Assembly (NCBI GenBank): GCA_964486155.1
Contig: CAZAKQ010000009.1
Coordinates: 1 to 24,349, forward strand
Source: JAHITU01 sp964486155
Lineage (GTDB): Bacteria > Patescibacteriota > Minisyncoccia > Phycocordibacterales > UBA12079
Length of the DNA stretch: 24,349 nucleotides
Reading direction: 5' to 3'
Shown: positions 1-7,735 of the stretch, one piece after another
Position numbering within the stretch: the stretch's first letter is position 1
Layout: every line of letters starts with the position of its first letter
Made by a program: the position numbers and the translations under genes
The notes under the pieces: model-generated
Told to the model about the DNA's origin: nothing
Seen by the model: the letters and a program-made list of their open reading frames with translations, nothing else
Databases searched by the model: none

Positions 1-3000
1 TTTTATAAACATCTAAAATTCCATCTGGCGTCGTCGTCCCAATACCGACGTTGCCCGAGGAGTCAATAAACATATCAGAATTACTTACTACGCTAGTCCC
101 TCCTGTCCCAAAACTAATACTATCTTCTGTATTCAAAAAGAATGTACCAACACTATCTGGCAAATAATTAAAATCATAATGACCCATCCAAGTTCTTAAA
201 GTGTCTCCTCCATCTCCCCATTCAAGAGTGGTTGACTCATGAGATGACCCTGTTGGTGTAGCACTGTTTTCTATTTTTATTCCAGGAGCATTGTTTCCAT
301 AAATCTCTAACTTCTTTGTCGGACTAGCCGTCCCAATACCGACATTATTAGTAGAGTAGTCATAAACTAGTCCGTTTGTTTCTATAGCCAAACCTCCAGC
401 AAAAGTTGATGTTGCAGAAGCAGAAGAAGCTATAAAATTAGTAGCTGTTAATTGTCCTGTGGTCACATCATCTCCATCATTAATTAAAAAAGCATCATCA
501 ACATCTATCTGAAGAGTTCCAGCACCTATTGTTGAAGTAATATTTGTTCCAGCGTTTAGTGTTGCGAACACTGGATCAGCTCCTGTTGACCCAACTAAAA
601 TTTGTCCGTTTGTTCCAACTGCTAGAGGTGTGATAGCTCCTGTACCTGAACCAACTAAAACTCCGTGGTCTGTTAATGTTGAAAGACCTGTTCCTCCATG
701 TTCTACTTCCACATCTGTTCCTTGCCAAATTCCTGAAAGAACAGTTCCTAACCAAGATTTATCGGAAACAGTTAATTGTGTAGTTGAAGCATTGGTTATA
801 GTTGTATTAGTAACAGAGGTTGAGGAGGCGTGGAGCGTACCGGTTGTTCTGATGTCGCCGTTTACATCTAGCGTATAGCTAGGAGAAGCATCATTAATTC
901 CAACTTCTCCAGAAGAATTAATGTAAAGAACAGAAGAATCATCTATAGTAAAATTAAAGTTTTCACTAGATTCTACTCCAAAATCAATTGTATCAGAAGA
1001 CTTAGCCAACAAAGGTTCTCCATCCATATAAAAAGTAGAACCTGAAGTATAAATTTCATCTGCATATATAGATCCTCCTACAGCTAAATCATAACCAAGT
1101 GCTGTAGTAGTTCCAATACCTACATTACCACTAGAATCTACTCTCAAATAATCTGTAGTTCCCGCACTATCTGTCAATTTAAATACATCAGCAGTCTGTC
1201 CGCTTTTAGCTCTAATCTCTAAAGAAGGAATAGTAGTAGTCGCAGAATCATTTTGGAAAAATAAAGGTTGATTAAAATCAAATTTATCTAAAGTAGAATC
1301 CCAAGAAATTAAAGCATTAGGTACAACTGTTCCTCTGAAAAAGACCAAGTCCATGTCTTCTGTATCAGCTGAGGAATTATCAGAATTGATTGTAAAAATA
1401 GAAGATTGAGTTCCTGAAATAGTTGAAGAAGCAGCCGAGATATTATTTACAAAAAGTGAATCTGCATAAACATCATCCCAATAATAAGCAGGCGAACCGA
1501 TATCTCTAGCTACATTTTGATCAGGAATTAAATTTGAATTTATAGACGATTGTATTGAAAGTGTGTCGGATACAGTATCTCCAATAGTGGTAGAATTTCC
1601 AGCTACTAATAAATTACCTCCAACTTTTAAATCTCCACTGGTTTGAATTACTCCAGCGGTTGTGGTAGCTACTCCTACTCCTAAACCACCTGTAATATAA
1701 GTACTTCCTGAAACTGAAAGTTTTTGAGCAGGGGTTGTAGAACCAATTCCAATCCTGTCATTTTCAGCATCTATACTTAAAGTATCAGTATCAAAACTTA
1801 ATCCATTCAACCCTCCTGACAAAACAAAATTGGTGTCATTAGCATAAGTCCATTCATCAGAATTAATGGTAACTGTATCTGTATCACTATCGCCAATAGT
1901 AAGGTTAGCATTAAAAAAAGAATTGTTAGTGGCTCTAAAAGTTCCGTTTACATCCAATCCATAAGCAGGAGTATTTGTAAGAACTCCAACTCTGTTGGAA
2001 TTAGGATCTATTGAAAAAGTATTAGAATCAAAATTAATTCCATTTGTCATTGCTACTGTCGTTGTAGCTGTTGAAGTTAAATTCCATATTCCTGCTCTAA
2101 TGTCTAGGTTGTCAGTATCGTCGTCTCCTATCCACAAGTAATCCGCGACAGATAATTGAGTAGAGGAAGCATTTGTCATTGTTGTATCTGTAATGGAGGT
2201 TGAGGAGGCGTGGAGCGTACCGGTTGTTCTGATGTCGCCGTTTACATCTAGCGTATATAAAGGAGAATTAGTGTTTAATCCTAATCGATTATTAGAATCA
2301 TCCCAGAAAAGATTAGAATTATCCTGAATTAATTTTCTATTAGTTCCTATGAAAGGAATTGAACCTATGTTAAGAGACGGGAAAGAGGAGTTGGTAAAAT
2401 TAGATCCTGAAACTGTAGCCCCTGAAATAGTTACATTACTTAAATTATCAATTTTTTGAGTCAAAGCAATTGCATCAAAATTGCTTTGAGGAGTTATGTT
2501 TGAAGGAGAAACTAATTCCGATGACATTCTGTAGATTTCAGATTTTAAAGAGTTTTCTAAAATATTTAATCTGGTTTCTAAATCTTTTTCTGAAATTCCT
2601 GAAGAGTTGATAGTAATTGGTTGAGTATTAATAGCTAATGTTTTTTTATCACTAACTGGTTGTTGTGCTTCGTTAACAGAATCTACTACCTTATAATCAT
2701 TCTTGTTAGAAATTTCTAACGAAGTAAGCTCGTCTTGCTTATCTTTTTCTGATAAATTTAATTTTTCATCTTGTTCTAGTAATTCATCTTTTTTATTAAA
2801 TAATGAATTTATAGTTTCATAAACTAATCCAGCTGTTTTATTAAGAGTAAAAATAGAAAAAATTCCAGTTTTAGAAATAGTATTTTCATCAGCTTTTACC
2901 AATTCTAGTGGACTGAAAAATATGGAAATTAAAACTAAAACAACAACAAAATTATTTAAACAAATTTTAAACAATTTTGTTGTTGTTTTGTCTTCTATTT

Positions 3001-3028
3001 TTTTGTTTTCTAAATGTTGATTAGACAT
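1..3028 (-). CDS. Large secreted tail-fibre-like repeat protein, 5' part (runs off window)
   Basis: I see one frame open without a stop from ATG 3026-3028 to the window edge, 1009 codons. Residues 1-46 look like a signal peptide: a charged stretch, a hydrophobic run FVVVLVLISIFF, then LELVKA before DENT. About residues 50-190 are charged and helical. The rest is Ser/Thr/Asn/Asp-rich, with many short repeats of the types VGIGTTTP, LDVNGDIRTTGTLHASS, FDTDTLSID and SGNVGIGT. This composition is known from phage tail fibres and bacterial surface fibres that often end in an intramolecular chaperone (peptidase S74) domain; that end lies outside the window. It is probably a secreted, trimeric beta-rich surface fibre for attachment, which is inference. 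Two 62-bp identical DNA segments lie inside it. There is no SD site before the ATG. Confidence 0.8.
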   Translation of the reverse strand, partial: MSNQHLENKKIEDKTTTKLFKICLNNFVVVLVLISIFFSPLELVKADENTISKTGIFSIFTLNKTAGLVYETINSLFNKKDELLEQDEKLNLSEKDKQDELTSLEISNKNDYKVVDSVNEAQQPVSDKKTLAINTQPITINSSGISEKDLETRLNILENSLKSEIYRMSSELVSPSNITPQSNFDAIALTQKIDNLSNVTISGATVSGSNFTNSSFPSLNIGSIPFIGTNRKLIQDNSNLFWDDSNNRLGLNTNSPLYTLDVNGDIRTTGTLHASSTSITDTTMTNASSTQLSVADYLWIGDDDTDNLDIRAGIWNLTSTATTTVAMTNGINFDSNTFSIDPNSNRVGVLTNTPAYGLDVNGTFRATNNSFFNANLTIGDSDTDTVTINSDEWTYANDTNFVLSGGLNGLSFDTDTLSIDAENDRIGIGSTTPAQKLSVSGSTYITGGLGVGVATTTAGVIQTSGDLKVGGNLLVAGNSTTIGDTVSDTLSIQSSINSNLIPDQNVARDIGSPAYYWDDVYADSLFVNNISAASSTISGTQSSIFTINSDNSSADTEDMDLVFFRGTVVPNALISWDSTLDKFDFNQPLFFQNDSATTTIPSLEIRAKSGQTADVFKLTDSAGTTDYLRVDSSGNVGIGTTTALGYDLAVGGSIYADEIYTSGSTFYMDGEPLLAKSSDTIDFGVESSENFNFTIDDSSVLYINSSGEVGINDASPSYTLDVNGDIRTTGTLHASSTSVTNTTITNASTTQLTVSDKSWLGTVLSGIWQGTDVEVEHGGTGLSTLTDHGVLVGSGTGAITPLAVGTNGQILVGSTGADPVFATLNAGTNITSTIGAGTLQIDVDDAFLINDGDDVTTGQLTATNFIASSASATSTFAGGLAIETNGLVYDYSTNNVGIGTASPTKKLEIYGNNAPGIKIENSATPTGSSHESTTLEWGDGGDTLRTWMGHYDFNYLPDSVGTFFLNTEDSISFGTGGTSVVSNSDMFIDSSGNVGIGTTTPDGILDVYK
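816..877 (-). repeat. 62-bp exact repeat, copy 1, inside surface protein gene
   Basis: Identical over 62 bp to 2196-2257. The offset of 1380 bp is 460 codons exactly, so both copies are read in the same frame. They encode the LDVNGDIRTTGTLHASSTS segment. Confidence 0.95.
2196..2257 (-). repeat. 62-bp exact repeat, copy 2, inside surface protein gene
   Basis: Partner of 816-877. Neighbouring repeats in the gene match only at protein level, so nucleotide identity here points to recent duplication or gene conversion. Confidence 0.95.
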
Positions 3029-3106
3029 TGCTATTTAAGGATTTAAAAGGGTTTCATAACAGAAATATCTCTCTCTTTTTATAGACAGATTACAGATGGA
3101 TTACTT

Positions 3107-3119
3107 GATTTATATTATA
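3107..3119 (-). promoter_or_regulatory. Possible -10 box of the surface protein gene
   Basis: On the minus strand TATAAT lies at 3119-3114. Transcription would start near 3107 and leave a leader of about 79 nt before the ATG at 3028. I see no convincing -35 box. Confidence 0.35.
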
Positions 3120-3213
3120 CCTTATTTTAACCTATTTTTTTTAAAAAACTGTGGATAAAAAAGCAGTTAATTTTTAGTCCAACAGATCCTATAAAATACC
3201 ACTTGAACACTCC

Positions 3214-3254
3214 TTAAACACTCCTTGGACGTGAAACGTCCAAGGAGTGTTTAA
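3214..3254. repeat. Palindrome of the ACTTGG/CCAAGT family, extended arms
   Basis: Arms 3214-3231 and 3237-3254 are perfect 18-bp complements around TGAAA. The centre CTTGGACG/CGTCCAAG is shared with the copy upstream of the RAYT gene (4201-4232) and the copy inside it. Confidence 0.85.
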
Positions 3255-3302
3255 GTGAATAGTTTTTTGAAAAGGAATTGATAAAAGACAAATTAAATTC
3301 CT

Positions 3303-3336
3303 AAAAAACTCTATAAACTTAGCAAGTTCATAGAGT
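3303..3336 (-). terminator. Rho-independent terminator after the RAYT gene
   Basis: On the minus strand a 13-bp stem (3336-3324 with 3320-3308, one G-U pair) has a 3-nt loop and is followed by a run of T (3308-3303). Confidence 0.7.
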
Positions 3337-3354
3337 CTATTTTTTCACATTACT

Positions 3355-3377
3355 ACTTGGGTGTTGTACTCCCAAGT
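3355..3377. repeat. ACTTGG/CCAAGT palindrome
   Basis: Arms ACTTGGG and CCCAAGT flank GTGTTGTAC-type sequence. It is one of the copies close downstream of the RAYT gene. Confidence 0.75.
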
Positions 3378-3439
3378 GAATAGTTTTTTAAATTTGAAGA
3401 GGGATTGATAAATTACTGAGAAATAGCATTCCTCAGTAA

Positions 3440-4177
3440 TCAAAAATTTTTCCCTACTGTGAAAGTTTTTTTAATAATTTCTTCATCTTCATATCTTTTT
3501 CTTTTAATATCTTTTAAAGATTCTTTGGCAAAATTTTCGTATTCTTTTGTAGAATCAAAATGAGAAAGAATCATCGATTTGTCACAAATATCATTTTGAT
3601 TATTTATTATAATATTCCCTTCTCCTAATTTTCCTTTTATTATTTTTGCTTTTAAATATTCATTCCAACTTGATTTATGAAATAATTTTTTATTTTTTGT
3701 TTTTTGAAATTTTTGATGCACTTCAAAGTTTAAGTTTATATAAACACTTAAGAACCTTAAATATGAATCTGAATCTATATAAATCGATTTGAAAGTTCCT
3801 CCAAACAGTGAACCTGTTCTTTTATATTTTTGATTAAAATACTTTGTATAACCTCCATTTAGTCTTTTCATAAATTCACTAATTCCTCCATCAACTAACG
3901 GAGTTAAAATAAAATGATAATGATTAGGATTCAAAGCATAAGCTATAATTTCTACTAATTTTCCTGACTTGGATGTTTCACGTCCAAGTGAGTCTTTTTT
4001 CTTTATATTAAAACGATTTTCATAAATACTCCCTATTGGTTCTACTGAATTAAACTCTTGCATAGATTGATAAAATCTATCTAAATCCTGTTTATCCATA
4101 AAAATCATTCTTTTATCTACTCCTCTATTGTAGATATGATAATATTCATTTTTAAAAAAACTTCTTGCTTTTTTCAT
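3440..4177 (-). CDS. REP-associated tyrosine transposase (RAYT, Y1/TnpA_REP family)
   Basis: A 245-residue protein of the single-strand HUH/Y1 transposase superfamily, which nicks and joins single-stranded DNA at small palindromes. Visible are the N-terminal YYHIYNRGVDKR block, the HUH motif PNHYHFILTP (H86, H88), GSLFGGTFKS, and YLRFLSVYINLN with the likely catalytic tyrosine Y146. RAYTs are known to be single copy, not flanked by insertion-sequence ends, and to act on REP palindromes in trans. Palindromes with matching arms lie on both sides (3214-3254, 3355-3377, 4201-4232, 4296-4326). Residues about 63-73 (SLGRETSKSGK) are encoded by a copy of the same palindrome (3966-3994), apparently inserted in frame between the N-terminal block and the HUH motif. 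The stop is TGA. No SD site precedes the ATG. The C-terminal Lys/Glu-rich tail is less typical. Confidence 0.88.
   Translation of the reverse strand: MKKARSFFKNEYYHIYNRGVDKRMIFMDKQDLDRFYQSMQEFNSVEPIGSIYENRFNIKKKDSLGRETSKSGKLVEIIAYALNPNHYHFILTPLVDGGISEFMKRLNGGYTKYFNQKYKRTGSLFGGTFKSIYIDSDSYLRFLSVYINLNFEVHQKFQKTKNKKLFHKSSWNEYLKAKIIKGKLGEGNIIINNQNDICDKSMILSHFDSTKEYENFAKESLKDIKRKRYEDEEIIKKTFTVGKNF
3966..3994. repeat. ACTTGG/CCAAGT palindrome inside the RAYT coding sequence
   Basis: GACTTGGATG and CGTCCAAGTGAGTC are near-complementary around TTTCA. In frame it encodes DSLGRETSKSG. It is the same type as the copies flanking the gene. Confidence 0.8.
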
Positions 4178-4200
4178 ATTTTATAACTAACTTAAATTCT

Positions 4201-4232
4201 ACTTGGATGTATTTGGACGTTTAACGTCCAAG
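4201..4232. repeat. ACTTGG/CCAAGT palindrome upstream of RAYT
   Basis: The sequence has ACTTGG repeated with a short spacer, then GGACGTTTAACGTCC, then AAGT. The duplicated left arm suggests a rearranged copy. It lies 24 nt before the RAYT start. Confidence 0.75.
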
Positions 4233-4295
4233 TGGATATATTATAGTTGATTTTAATTTTTGAAACAACAAGAAATCATGTGGATAACTAACAAA

Positions 4296-4326
4296 ACCCA
4301 CTTGGGGGTAGCACCCCCAAGTGGGT
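4296..4326. repeat. ACTTGG/CCAAGT palindrome, possible pyrG terminator
   Basis: Perfect arms ACCCACTTGGGGG and CCCCCAAGTGGGT flank a 5-nt centre. On the minus strand it is followed by TTTTG, so it may also end the pyrG transcript. Confidence 0.8.
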
Positions 4327-4358
4327 TTATTTTGTATTTTAAGATAGTTTTTATTTAA

Positions 4359-6089
4359 TTATTTTTTACAGGCTTTTAGGAAAGCTGTGAAAATAGGATG
4401 AGGATCAAGAGGTCGTGCTTGATACTCTGGATGAAATTGAGTAGCTACAAAAAATGGGTGCCCTTTCTCTAACTTGGGGGTAGCACCTCCAAGTTCTAAA
4501 ATTTCCATTAATTTTCCGTCAGGTGAAGTTCCTGAAAATATAAGATTTTCTTGATTTTTTCTGGACTGCTTCATCGTACCTCCTCGTAAAGACGACTCTG
4601 TAGAAAGAGATGTTAGTTTTTCTATAAATTCAGGATTTACTTCAAAACGATGACGATGCCTTTCTGAAATAGTTTCTTTACCATAAGCTTTTCTTGCAAT
4701 AGTTCCTTTTTTCAAAATTGCTGGACAAGCTCCTAATCGCATAGTTCCTCCATAATTTTTATTTTTCATCAATTCTTTTTGTTCAGGCATTATATCAATC
4801 ACAGGATATTTTGTCTTAGGATTAATTTCAACAGTGTGAGCTCCTTTCATTTTTAAAACATTTCTAGCATATTCTATAACAGCTAATTGCATACCATAAC
4901 ATAATCCTAAAAATGGAATTTTATTTTTTCTGACATACTGAATTACTTTCAATTTCCCATCTATTCCTGTAGAACCAAATCCACCCGGAACAATTACTCC
5001 ATCATATTTCTTCAATGAAGCTAATTTGAGTTTACTAGATCCTCCTCCTCGACGGGCAGGTTCAAAATCTTTCGAATTTAACCAATGAATTTTGGGTTTA
5101 CAATTAATTTTATAACAAGAGAATTTAATAGCTTCAATAACTGAAATATAAGCATCTGATAACACAAAATCTCCTGAATCAAAATATTTTCCTACAATAG
5201 CAATATTTAATTCTTGACCTCCGTTATGGACTTTTTTAACAAATTTTTTCCAAGATATTAGATTTGATTTTTTAGCCCTCCTCTCTAACCTCAATTTTTT
5301 TATAATAGAATCACTAATCTTGTCTTTTTCAAAATTTAAAGGCACATCATAAATGGAATCAACATCAGGAGCGGATATAACATTTTCTACTTTTATATTA
5401 CAAAATAAGGCAATCTTTTCTTTTCTTTTTTTATCTAAAGGAACATCTGCTCTTGCAATTAAAATATCAGGTTTAATTCCCGTAGCATTTAAATTACGAA
5501 CAGCATGCTGAGTAGGCTTTGTTTTCATTTCTCCTATTTTATTTGGAATAGGAACATAAGAAAGCATTACATACATTACATCTCTAGGGTATTTATTTTT
5601 TAACATTCGAGCAGCCTCCAAAAATAAAATATTTTCATATTCTCCAACCGTACCTCCTATCTCAACAACGGTTACATCAGCGTTAGCTAATTTAGCAGCC
5701 TTTTCAATTCTCCCTATAATTTCTAAAGGAACATGAGGAACTACCTGCACACATTTTCCTTTATAGCCAAGATTTCTTTCTCTCTCAATAACTGATCTAT
5801 AAACCCTTCCTGTGGTCATATAATTAACATTGGGCAAAGTTACATTTAAAAAACGCTCATAATTGAGCATATCTTGATCAGTTTCATAACCGTCATCTAA
5901 AACAGCAACTTCACCATGTTCTGTTGGGTTCATAGTTCCAGCATCTACATTTACATAAGGGTCAACTTTAATAGCGGTAACTGATAATCCTCTAGCCTGT
6001 AAAATTTTTCCAATAGAAGAGGCAGTGATTCCCTTTCCGATACCTGACATTACTCCTCCTATTACAAAAATATATTTATGATTTTTCAT
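4359..6089 (-). CDS. pyrG: CTP synthase (glutamine-hydrolysing)
   Basis: Makes CTP from UTP, ATP and glutamine in the cytoplasm. The synthetase domain (about 1-270) begins with KYIFVIGGVMSGIGKG, the variant P-loop, and contains DPYVNVDAGTMNP and HGEVAVLDDGYETDQD. The glutamine amidotransferase domain (about 292-576) has GGFG, the nucleophile C397 in GLCYGM, and H553/E555 in QFHPEY. The protein is 576 residues, where about 535-550 is usual. The excess sits in palindrome-derived stretches: residues about 493-514 (TESSLRGGTMKQ) and 533-542 (LGGATPKL, encoded by an ACTTGG palindrome at 4471-4495); PARRGGGSSK at 345-353 may be a third. They lie between conserved blocks, so the enzyme probably remains active (inference). 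No SD site precedes the ATG. It appears monocistronic, with about 590 bp of repeats upstream. Confidence 0.97.
   Translation of the reverse strand: MKNHKYIFVIGGVMSGIGKGITASSIGKILQARGLSVTAIKVDPYVNVDAGTMNPTEHGEVAVLDDGYETDQDMLNYERFLNVTLPNVNYMTTGRVYRSVIERERNLGYKGKCVQVVPHVPLEIIGRIEKAAKLANADVTVVEIGGTVGEYENILFLEAARMLKNKYPRDVMYVMLSYVPIPNKIGEMKTKPTQHAVRNLNATGIKPDILIARADVPLDKKRKEKIALFCNIKVENVISAPDVDSIYDVPLNFEKDKISDSIIKKLRLERRAKKSNLISWKKFVKKVHNGGQELNIAIVGKYFDSGDFVLSDAYISVIEAIKFSCYKINCKPKIHWLNSKDFEPARRGGGSSKLKLASLKKYDGVIVPGGFGSTGIDGKLKVIQYVRKNKIPFLGLCYGMQLAVIEYARNVLKMKGAHTVEINPKTKYPVIDIMPEQKELMKNKNYGGTMRLGACPAILKKGTIARKAYGKETISERHRHRFEVNPEFIEKLTSLSTESSLRGGTMKQSRKNQENLIFSGTSPDGKLMEILELGGATPKLEKGHPFFVATQFHPEYQARPLDPHPIFTAFLKACKK
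4471..4495. repeat. ACTTGG/CCAAGT palindrome inside pyrG
   Basis: AACTTGGGGG-TAGCA-CCTCCAAGTT, with one mismatch in the stem. It encodes LGGATPKL between MEILE and the HPFFVATQFHP block, where other CTP synthases have a short ELxDHPFF-type link. Confidence 0.85.
4561..4607. repeat. In-frame repeat-derived insert in pyrG (SLRGGTMKQ)
   Basis: This segment encodes TESSLRGGTMKQSRK between KLTS and the conserved FSGTSPDG block. CTP synthases usually have no residues here. Part of it (GACTGCTTCAT) recurs at 6545-6555 in intergenic DNA, which supports a dispersed-repeat origin. Confidence 0.6.
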
Positions 6090-6131
6090 TTTTTTAAATT
6101 TTTTATTAAAAAATATTATTTTAATTGTTTA

Positions 6132-6209
6132 GAAGTCCGACCTCAGAAAAAATAGAACAAAACCTGATTACTAAAGATCATTATTATCTTATTTAAGAGG
6201 TCGGACTTC
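6132..6209 (+). repeat. 78-nt structured repeat (GAAGTCCGAC element), copy 1
   Basis: Arms GAAGTCCGACCTC (6132-6144) and GAGGTCGGACTTC (6197-6209) are perfect complements. The inner hairpin AAGAT/ATCTT has a 7-nt loop. Confidence 0.9.
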
Positions 6210-6351
6210 GTCTATTTTATCTAGATATTAAATCCTAACTATTTTAACTTATAAAAATTAAAAATACTATTTTTTTTATTATTGGAAAATTAAAAATAAA
6301 GGTCGTCAAATTTTTTAATAACTAATTGATTAGATTACATTGTTAACAACA

Positions 6352-6456
6352 GAAGGTCGGACCTCAATGATACTATAAGAAGTCCGACTTCAGTTTTCTT
6401 AAAGCAAAATTAATTGTCTAAAGATTACGAATATCTTAATCAAGAAGTCGGACTTC
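6352..6456 (+). repeat. 78-nt structured repeat, copy 2, with 27-nt 5' extension
   Basis: The core is 6379-6456 (arms GAAGTCCGACTTC and GAAGTCGGACTTC; inner AAGAT/ATCTT). The extension carries another half-site, GAAGGTCGGACCTC, and the spacer CAATGATACTATAA, also found in copy 5. Confidence 0.9.
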
Positions 6457-6488
6457 GGAAATTACTAAAGATTATGATTTTGCTAATG

Positions 6489-6536
6489 TTTGGGGGTGCT
6501 ACCCCCAAGTGATTTGGGGGTAGCACCCCCAAGTGG
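6489..6536. repeat. Two ACTTGG-type palindromes in tandem, opposite loops
   Basis: The left copy has centre TGCT and the right copy AGCA between G5 and C5 runs, so the two are in opposite orientation, 2-3 nt apart. A similar pair lies inside the transketolase gene. Confidence 0.85.
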
Positions 6537-6569
6537 GTTTTTATGGACTGCTTCATTGAGCGAGTTTTT

Positions 6570-6597
6570 AAAAAGGGGCCTCAGAGACCCTTTTTTT
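6570..6597. terminator. Hairpin with flanking A and T runs, probable bidirectional terminator
   Basis: AAAAGGGG and CCCTTTTTTT pair around CCTCAGAGA. It lies about 85 bp past the ftsX stop and upstream of pyrG, so it can stop transcription in either direction. Confidence 0.55.
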
Positions 6598-6616
6598 ATT
6601 ATTTAAACATAAACCT

Positions 6617-6648
6617 CCAATCCTTGGCTCAATTGAGCCAAGGATTGG
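6617..6648. repeat. 32-bp perfect palindrome downstream of ftsX
   Basis: Arms CCAATCCTTGGCTCAA and TTGAGCCAAGGATTGG have no loop spacing. It lies 34 bp after the ftsX stop. Confidence 0.8.
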
Positions 6649-6681
6649 GGGTTTAGAATGATTTAATAGACACTTAAGAGC

Positions 6682-7605
6682 TTAAACTTTTAAGTAAGTT
6701 CTTACGGCAAGAATACTAGAAATTATTCCCAACAAAACTCCCACTCCTGCCAAAGTAATAAAAATATAAAAAATATGAGAAATAAAATAAGAAAGAAGGT
6801 CTAAGAAAAACATATTTTCAATGAAAGGATTTGTCCATAATAGCAAAGGATAAAAAATAATAATTGTTAAGATAGAAGAAAATAAACCATACATAATTCC
6901 TTCTATCAAAAAAGGCCCTTGAATAAAATTATTATTTGCTCCGACTAATCTCATTACTTTTATTTCTTTTCTTGAAATATAAATAGTCAGACGAATAGTA
7001 TTCAAAGTAATCATAATAGAAACTATTATTAAAATAATAGCAGCCGCAAAACCAAAACTTTCAACCGCTGAAATGATTTTATTTAGCTTATCAATGGCTA
7101 ATTTGTTGTTATAATAATTAACTTTTTCAATTATTTTATTATCATCAGTAGATAGAGTAGTTTCAGATTCCAAGAAAGTAGCAATTCCTTTATAACTACT
7201 TATTTCTTTAGCTTTAATATTTAAAATGGCACCTAGAGGATTTTCATCTAATTCTTCCAATGCCTGTAAAGTTAAGCTATCATCTCTATGTCTTTCTTTA
7301 AAATTTACCAAAGCTTGTTCTCGAGATACATACTCAACTTTGTCTATTTCAGGCAAAGCTTCAAGAGTTTCTTTTAACTCAAAAATATCATCAGGAATAG
7401 CATTAACAACCATATAAACATTAATATCTATTTTATTTTTAATTTGTTCTAAAGCAGAAGCCAACAAAACACTACTCAAAAATAAAGAAAGGATAGAAAT
7501 AAGGGTAACAGTCATCACTAAAACAGCAGAAAACGAAACTAATCCATTTCTACAAAAATTAACAAAACCAGTTTTTATTATTCTTTTTAAATTGGTTATA
7601 AACAT
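6682..7605 (-). CDS. ftsX: Cell division protein FtsX
   Basis: A 307-residue membrane partner of FtsE. The FtsEX complex is known to couple ATP binding to activation of peptidoglycan hydrolases at the division site. Visible are TM1 (about 20-48), a roughly 130-residue extracellular loop with the porter-type pattern (IDINVYMV, LPEIDKVEYVSREQAL), TM2 (about 183-205), the conserved cytoplasmic RLTIYISRKEIKVMRLVGA, then TM3 (about 232-255) and TM4 (about 275-300). This is the usual four-helix FtsX layout and length. It follows ftsE on the same strand, but with 130 bp of AT-rich spacer instead of the usual overlap. I see no SD site before the ATG. The probable effector is the coiled-coil transglycosylase at 10408-11790. 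Confidence 0.93.
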   Translation of the reverse strand: MFITNLKRIIKTGFVNFCRNGLVSFSAVLVMTVTLISILSLFLSSVLLASALEQIKNKIDINVYMVVNAIPDDIFELKETLEALPEIDKVEYVSREQALVNFKERHRDDSLTLQALEELDENPLGAILNIKAKEISSYKGIATFLESETTLSTDDNKIIEKVNYYNNKLAIDKLNKIISAVESFGFAAAIILIIVSIMITLNTIRLTIYISRKEIKVMRLVGANNNFIQGPFLIEGIMYGLFSSILTIIIFYPLLLWTNPFIENMFFLDLLSYFISHIFYIFITLAGVGVLLGIISSILAVRTYLKV

Positions 7606-7735
7606 TTACTTTTAATTTTACGAAATTAAAAGAATTATAAATTTTAGATTGTAAATTATAAATTTTTTATAATTTAGAAACATCAATTTAAAATTTTCAA
7701 TTTCTAATTTTTAATTCTTTAGTTTTTATCAAAAA

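Larger units (their letters stand above)
3029..3439. other. Intergenic region between RAYT and surface protein genes, palindrome-rich
   Basis: No gene is seen. The stretch holds an 18-bp-stem palindrome (3214-3254), an ACTTGG-arm palindrome (3355-3377), a terminator hairpin (3308-3336) and a possible promoter near 3114. The motif AAGTGAATAGTTTTTT occurs twice, after each of the two palindromes. Confidence 0.7.
6090..6681. other. Repeat-dense intergenic region between ftsX and pyrG
   Basis: No gene is seen. The stretch contains two 78-nt structured repeats (6132-6209, 6379-6456 with a 5' extension to 6352), a tandem pair of ACTTGG-type palindromes (6489-6536), a hairpin with T/A runs (6570-6597) and a 32-bp perfect palindrome (6617-6648). 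Confidence 0.8.

Noticed and set aside
630..878. 82-codon plus-strand frame
   Set aside because: It lies antisense inside the surface protein gene and mirrors its Ser/Thr repeats; no family features.
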